Positions 5,685 through 7,612 of a stretch of 7,612 nucleotides of DNA are shown one piece after another. The translations under genes were made by a program, and so were the position numbers. Where the stretch lies: assembly GCA_035293845.1 (NCBI GenBank), contig DATGMB010000107.1, positions 1-7,612 on the forward strand, read 5' to 3'. The stretch is from DATGMB01 sp035293845 (GTDB taxonomy: Bacteria; Acidobacteriota; Terriglobia; Bryobacterales; Bryobacteraceae). The notes beneath the pieces are model-generated. The model was not told the origin of the DNA and did not search any database. It saw nothing but the letters and a program-made list of their open reading frames with translations. Every line of letters starts with the position of its first letter. Position 1 is the first letter of the stretch.

Positions 5685-6686
5685 ATGAACGCAACCGAAC
5701 AGGAGTACACCCAGCCGATTGGGCTGGATATCGGAACGAGCCGGATCGTGATCGCGCGGAGCACCGACAAGCGCTATGCGTTTGAATCGGAGCTAAATGC
5801 CTTTCTCGCGCTGCCGTATTCCAAACTGACCGAAAGCCTGCTGCAGCGCGAAAGCGTCTTTCACGAGGTGCGCGGCTCCGAAATCGTAGTCATGGGCAAC
5901 GACGCGCAGCGGTTCGCCGAGGTGTTTCACACGGAATTGCGCCGCCCCATGAAGAGCGGCGTGCTCAACCCGCAGGAGCCGCACAGTCTGGCGGTGATGC
6001 GCAGCATCATCCAGCGGCTGGCGGGCAAGGCGGCGGGAGAGAACCAGAAGGCGTTCTTCAGCGTGCCCGCGCCGCTCCCCGGCGAGGAGTCCGGCATTGC
6101 GTTCCACGAGGCTTCGATCTCGCAGATCCTCAAGGAGCTCGGGTACGACGCGAAGCCGATCGGCGAGGGCCTGGCGGTGGTCTTCGGAGAATTGGGGGAT
6201 TCGAACTTCACCGGCATCGGGATCTCCTGCGGCAGCGGGCTGTGCAACGTCTGCCTGGCGGTGCTTTCCGTGCCGGTGCTGAGCTTCAGCGTGCCCAAAG
6301 CCGGCGACTTCATCGACCAGCAGGCGGCGCTGGTGACCGGCGACCTCGCCACGCGCACGCGCATCCGCAAGGAGCAGTCCTTCGTCCTGAACGGCTTCAC
6401 CGCCGACCGCGTGCAGAACGCGCTGACCGTCTATTACCAGGAAATGATCGGCAATCTGGTGGAAGCGCTCCGCACCCATATCTCGTCGGCGCAGCGGCTG
6501 CCGAAGCTCGAACGCTCGATCCCGCTGGTTCTGAGCGGCGGCACCAGCATGCCCAAAGGCTTCCTCGAACGGTTCCAGAGCGCACTCAAGGCCAATGAAC
6601 TGCCGGTGAAGCTTTCGGAGATCCGGGTCTCGGCCGACCCACTGAACTCGACCGCGCGCGGCGCCCTGATGGCCGCCTTGTGCTAG
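5685..6686 (+). CDS. Actin/MreB-superfamily protein (divergent bacterial actin-like ATPase)
   Basis: A 333-residue cytoplasmic protein with the actin/Hsp70 nucleotide-binding layout: phosphate-1 loop GLDIGTSRIVIAR (13-25), connect-1-like GEGLAVVFGEL (160-170), phosphate-2 region TGIGISCGSGLCNVCLAVL (176-194), GDFIDQQAA (207-215) and adenosine motif IPLVLSGGTSMPKGF (279-293). Length and spacing fit filament-forming bacterial actins rather than Hsp70, which is far longer. The phosphate-2 loop has S181 where MreB and ParM have an Asp followed by IGGGT, so nucleotide hydrolysis may be altered. It has no amphipathic N-terminal helix or membrane loop like MreB. It is the second gene of an operon with the coiled-coil protein, so a filament plus adaptor for positioning, segregation or shape is likely. 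It is not a standard MreB, ParM, FtsA or MamK by motif, though a divergent MamK-like or archaeal-type actin cannot be excluded. Superfamily assignment is strong; cellular role is open. Confidence 0.88.
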   Translation: MNATEQEYTQPIGLDIGTSRIVIARSTDKRYAFESELNAFLALPYSKLTESLLQRESVFHEVRGSEIVVMGNDAQRFAEVFHTELRRPMKSGVLNPQEPHSLAVMRSIIQRLAGKAAGENQKAFFSVPAPLPGEESGIAFHEASISQILKELGYDAKPIGEGLAVVFGELGDSNFTGIGISCGSGLCNVCLAVLSVPVLSFSVPKAGDFIDQQAALVTGDLATRTRIRKEQSFVLNGFTADRVQNALTVYYQEMIGNLVEALRTHISSAQRLPKLERSIPLVLSGGTSMPKGFLERFQSALKANELPVKLSEIRVSADPLNSTARGALMAALC

Positions 6687-6800
6687 CGGGATCCACGGCT
6701 TTCGCGGCCTGCGCCACGGCCGGTTCGTGGGCGTTTCGGCTTTCACTTTCGAGCCGCGGGTGAATTGGTCGCTCGCGCAGGGCACGCCCCGGACTTGCAG

Positions 6801-6831
6801 GGGCAGGTGGCACAAAATATGCCACCTGCCC
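6801..6831. repeat. Perfect 12-bp inverted repeat (REP-like palindrome, copy 1)
   Basis: Arms GGGCAGGTGGCA (6801-6812) and TGCCACCTGCCC (6820-6831) are exact reverse complements around a 7-base loop CAAAATA. No T-run follows on either strand, so it is unlikely to be a simple intrinsic terminator. A related copy lies 30 bases downstream in inverted orientation. Confidence 0.8.
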
Positions 6832-6860
6832 AAAACGCCCTTCGTAAAATCAGCATGTTA

Positions 6861-6898
6861 CAGCGGCAGGTGGCATATTTTATTCCACCCGGCCGCTG
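6861..6898. repeat. Related palindrome (copy 2, inverted orientation)
   Basis: Outer arms CAGCGGC (6861-6867) and GCCGCTG (6892-6898) and inner arms GGTGG (6869-6873) and CCACC (6885-6889) form a bulged hairpin with loop CATATTTTATT. Its segment GGCAGGTGGCATATTTT (6865-6881) is the exact reverse complement of 6814-6830 in copy 1, so the two copies form a 17-bp inverted repeat separated by 34 bases. The outer stem differs from copy 1 but is still paired, suggesting selection for the hairpin. Confidence 0.75.
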
Positions 6899-7359
6899 GC
6901 CGTGGCAACGACAGGCGTATGCTGGTCCGAGTTTTGGGCCCGATGAGCGTCCGTGACGCCGCGGTTTCGCAGCCGGTTTCCCCCTGCCTTTCCTGCCTCG
7001 AAGGGCAAACGCCGGACCCGGAAGTGCTACGACGCCATCGCCGTCATGGTGCGGCTCGGATTTCGCGGGTTCGTCCCGAATCGGATTCGCTGGGCGCGTC
7101 GGCCCGGCTTGCAGGAGCGTCTGACACTGGCAGGTGTCCAGATGACGCCAGCGCCCCTCCCTCAGCGGCTCCGAAACTCAGCCGATGCCCGTTCCGCGCG
7201 GCGGCGGACCAGATCCGCCACACTCTCCGCAACGGGATTGGCAGTGGCCAACCTGGAGACAGCGTCCCGAATGCGCCCGGTAGCTCCCGACAGCGGAGCT
7301 CGCGTCAGCGGCTTTCCAAGCAGCTCCGCACGAGCACCGCGCCTGGCTGCCCGCGCGCG

Positions 7360-7612
7360 CTACTGCTCAGTGCGCTTCTCGCGCTGGTACGGCGTTTTCA
7401 AATATTTCGCCGCTTCCTCCTGCGCGCCCTGCGTGTCGTCCTTGGTGCGGATGGCCTGGTTGTATTCGTTCACGGCGCGGTCCCGCTGGCCGGTTACGTC
7501 GAAGATTTTGCCCAGGTTGATGTGCGACCACACCACCGTCCACTGCGGCACCTGGTCGCCGTTCAGGGCTTCGCGGAAATCGTTGGCGGCCTGCTGCCAC
7601 ATGTTCTGCAGG
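7360..7612 (-). CDS. Tetratricopeptide-repeat protein, C-terminal part (N-terminus beyond window)
   Basis: The visible 83 residues are the C-terminal end of a longer protein; the frame is open through the right edge (residues LQN precede the first visible Met), so the Met at 7602 is internal. One clear TPR unit reads VVWSHINLGKIFDVTGQRDR followed by AVNEYNQAIRTKDDT, with the consensus small and aromatic positions in place, and the preceding WQQAANDFREAL segment looks like the second helix of another unit. The tail KYLKTPYQREKRTEQ ends at TAG (7360-7362). TPR arrays mediate protein-protein contacts; proteins ending in this way in Acidobacteria are often long and exported, but nothing in this fragment shows location or partner. 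Because the stop faces the actin operon, the two units converge across the 670-base gap. Confidence 0.85.
   Translation of the reverse strand, partial: LQNMWQQAANDFREALNGDQVPQWTVVWSHINLGKIFDVTGQRDRAVNEYNQAIRTKDDTQGAQEEAAKYLKTPYQREKRTEQ

Larger units (their letters stand above)
6687..7359. other. Long non-coding or degenerate region with palindromic repeats
   Basis: About 670 bases without a convincing gene. It follows the actin-like gene and precedes the end of the minus-strand TPR gene, so it is the space between two convergent transcription units. It contains the two related palindromes at 6801-6831 and 6861-6898 and a weaker imperfect palindrome at 7120-7142. Several frames are open by chance of GC-richness; none has a ribosome site plus recognisable motif. 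A minus-strand frame open from 7359 to 7162, with no ATG start, could be a gene remnant. No T-rich intrinsic terminator was seen. Confidence 0.5.

Noticed and set aside
6801..6831. The perfect inverted repeat as an intrinsic terminator of the actin operon
   Set aside because: The stem is good, but no run of T follows on either strand, it sits more than 110 bases past the stop, and a second inverted copy points to a repeat element instead.
5793..6833. A 346-codon minus-strand open frame antisense to the actin-like gene
   Set aside because: The plus strand carries the actin motifs and a strong ribosome site; the antisense translation shows no family signature.
6943..7612. A plus-strand frame open for more than 220 codons to the right edge
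   Set aside because: It runs antisense to the well-supported TPR coding region, has no ribosome site, and its translation is Ser/Arg/Ala/Pro-rich without motifs.

Overview
This GC-rich window carries seven protein-coding genes, two of them cut by the window edges. No RNA gene, CRISPR array or transposase was seen. The style of several proteins suggests an Acidobacteriota-like soil bacterium, possibly of the Solibacter/Bryobacter group: the TPR protein at the right edge, the amidase with its conserved N-terminal segment, and the actin-like gene pair. This placement is an impression from remembered families and was not searched.

Left part (1-3467). A minus-strand cluster reads, in transcription order, MarR-type regulator, membrane sensor histidine kinase, and LuxR/NarL-type response regulator; the last is cut at its C-terminus by the left edge. 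Kinase and regulator overlap by 4 bases (ATGA). A pirin-like cupin gene diverges from the MarR gene. Between them lies a perfect 10+2+10 palindrome that ends directly before the pirin ATG and contains the -35 box of a likely marR promoter. The simplest reading is that MarR represses both itself, with the downstream two-component genes, and pirin.

Middle (3464-4977). A minus-strand, membrane-anchored amidase of the AmpD/PGRP fold converges on pirin, and their stop codons overlap. A stretch of about 360 bases with no convincing gene follows. It separates the divergent amidase gene and coiled-coil gene.

Right-centre (4978-6686). A two-gene plus-strand operon encodes a 216-residue protein with a long coiled coil and a 333-residue actin/MreB-superfamily protein. 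The phosphate-2 loop of the latter has Ser/Cys where classical actins have Asp. The pair looks like a filament former with an accessory partner and is the best candidate here for a poorly described system. Two tandem hairpins straddle the stop codon of the first gene and look like a small dispersed repeat.

Right end (6687-7612). About 670 bases hold no convincing gene, but contain two related palindromes arranged as a 17-bp inverted repeat (REP/BIME-like). The window ends in the C-terminus of a minus-strand TPR protein.
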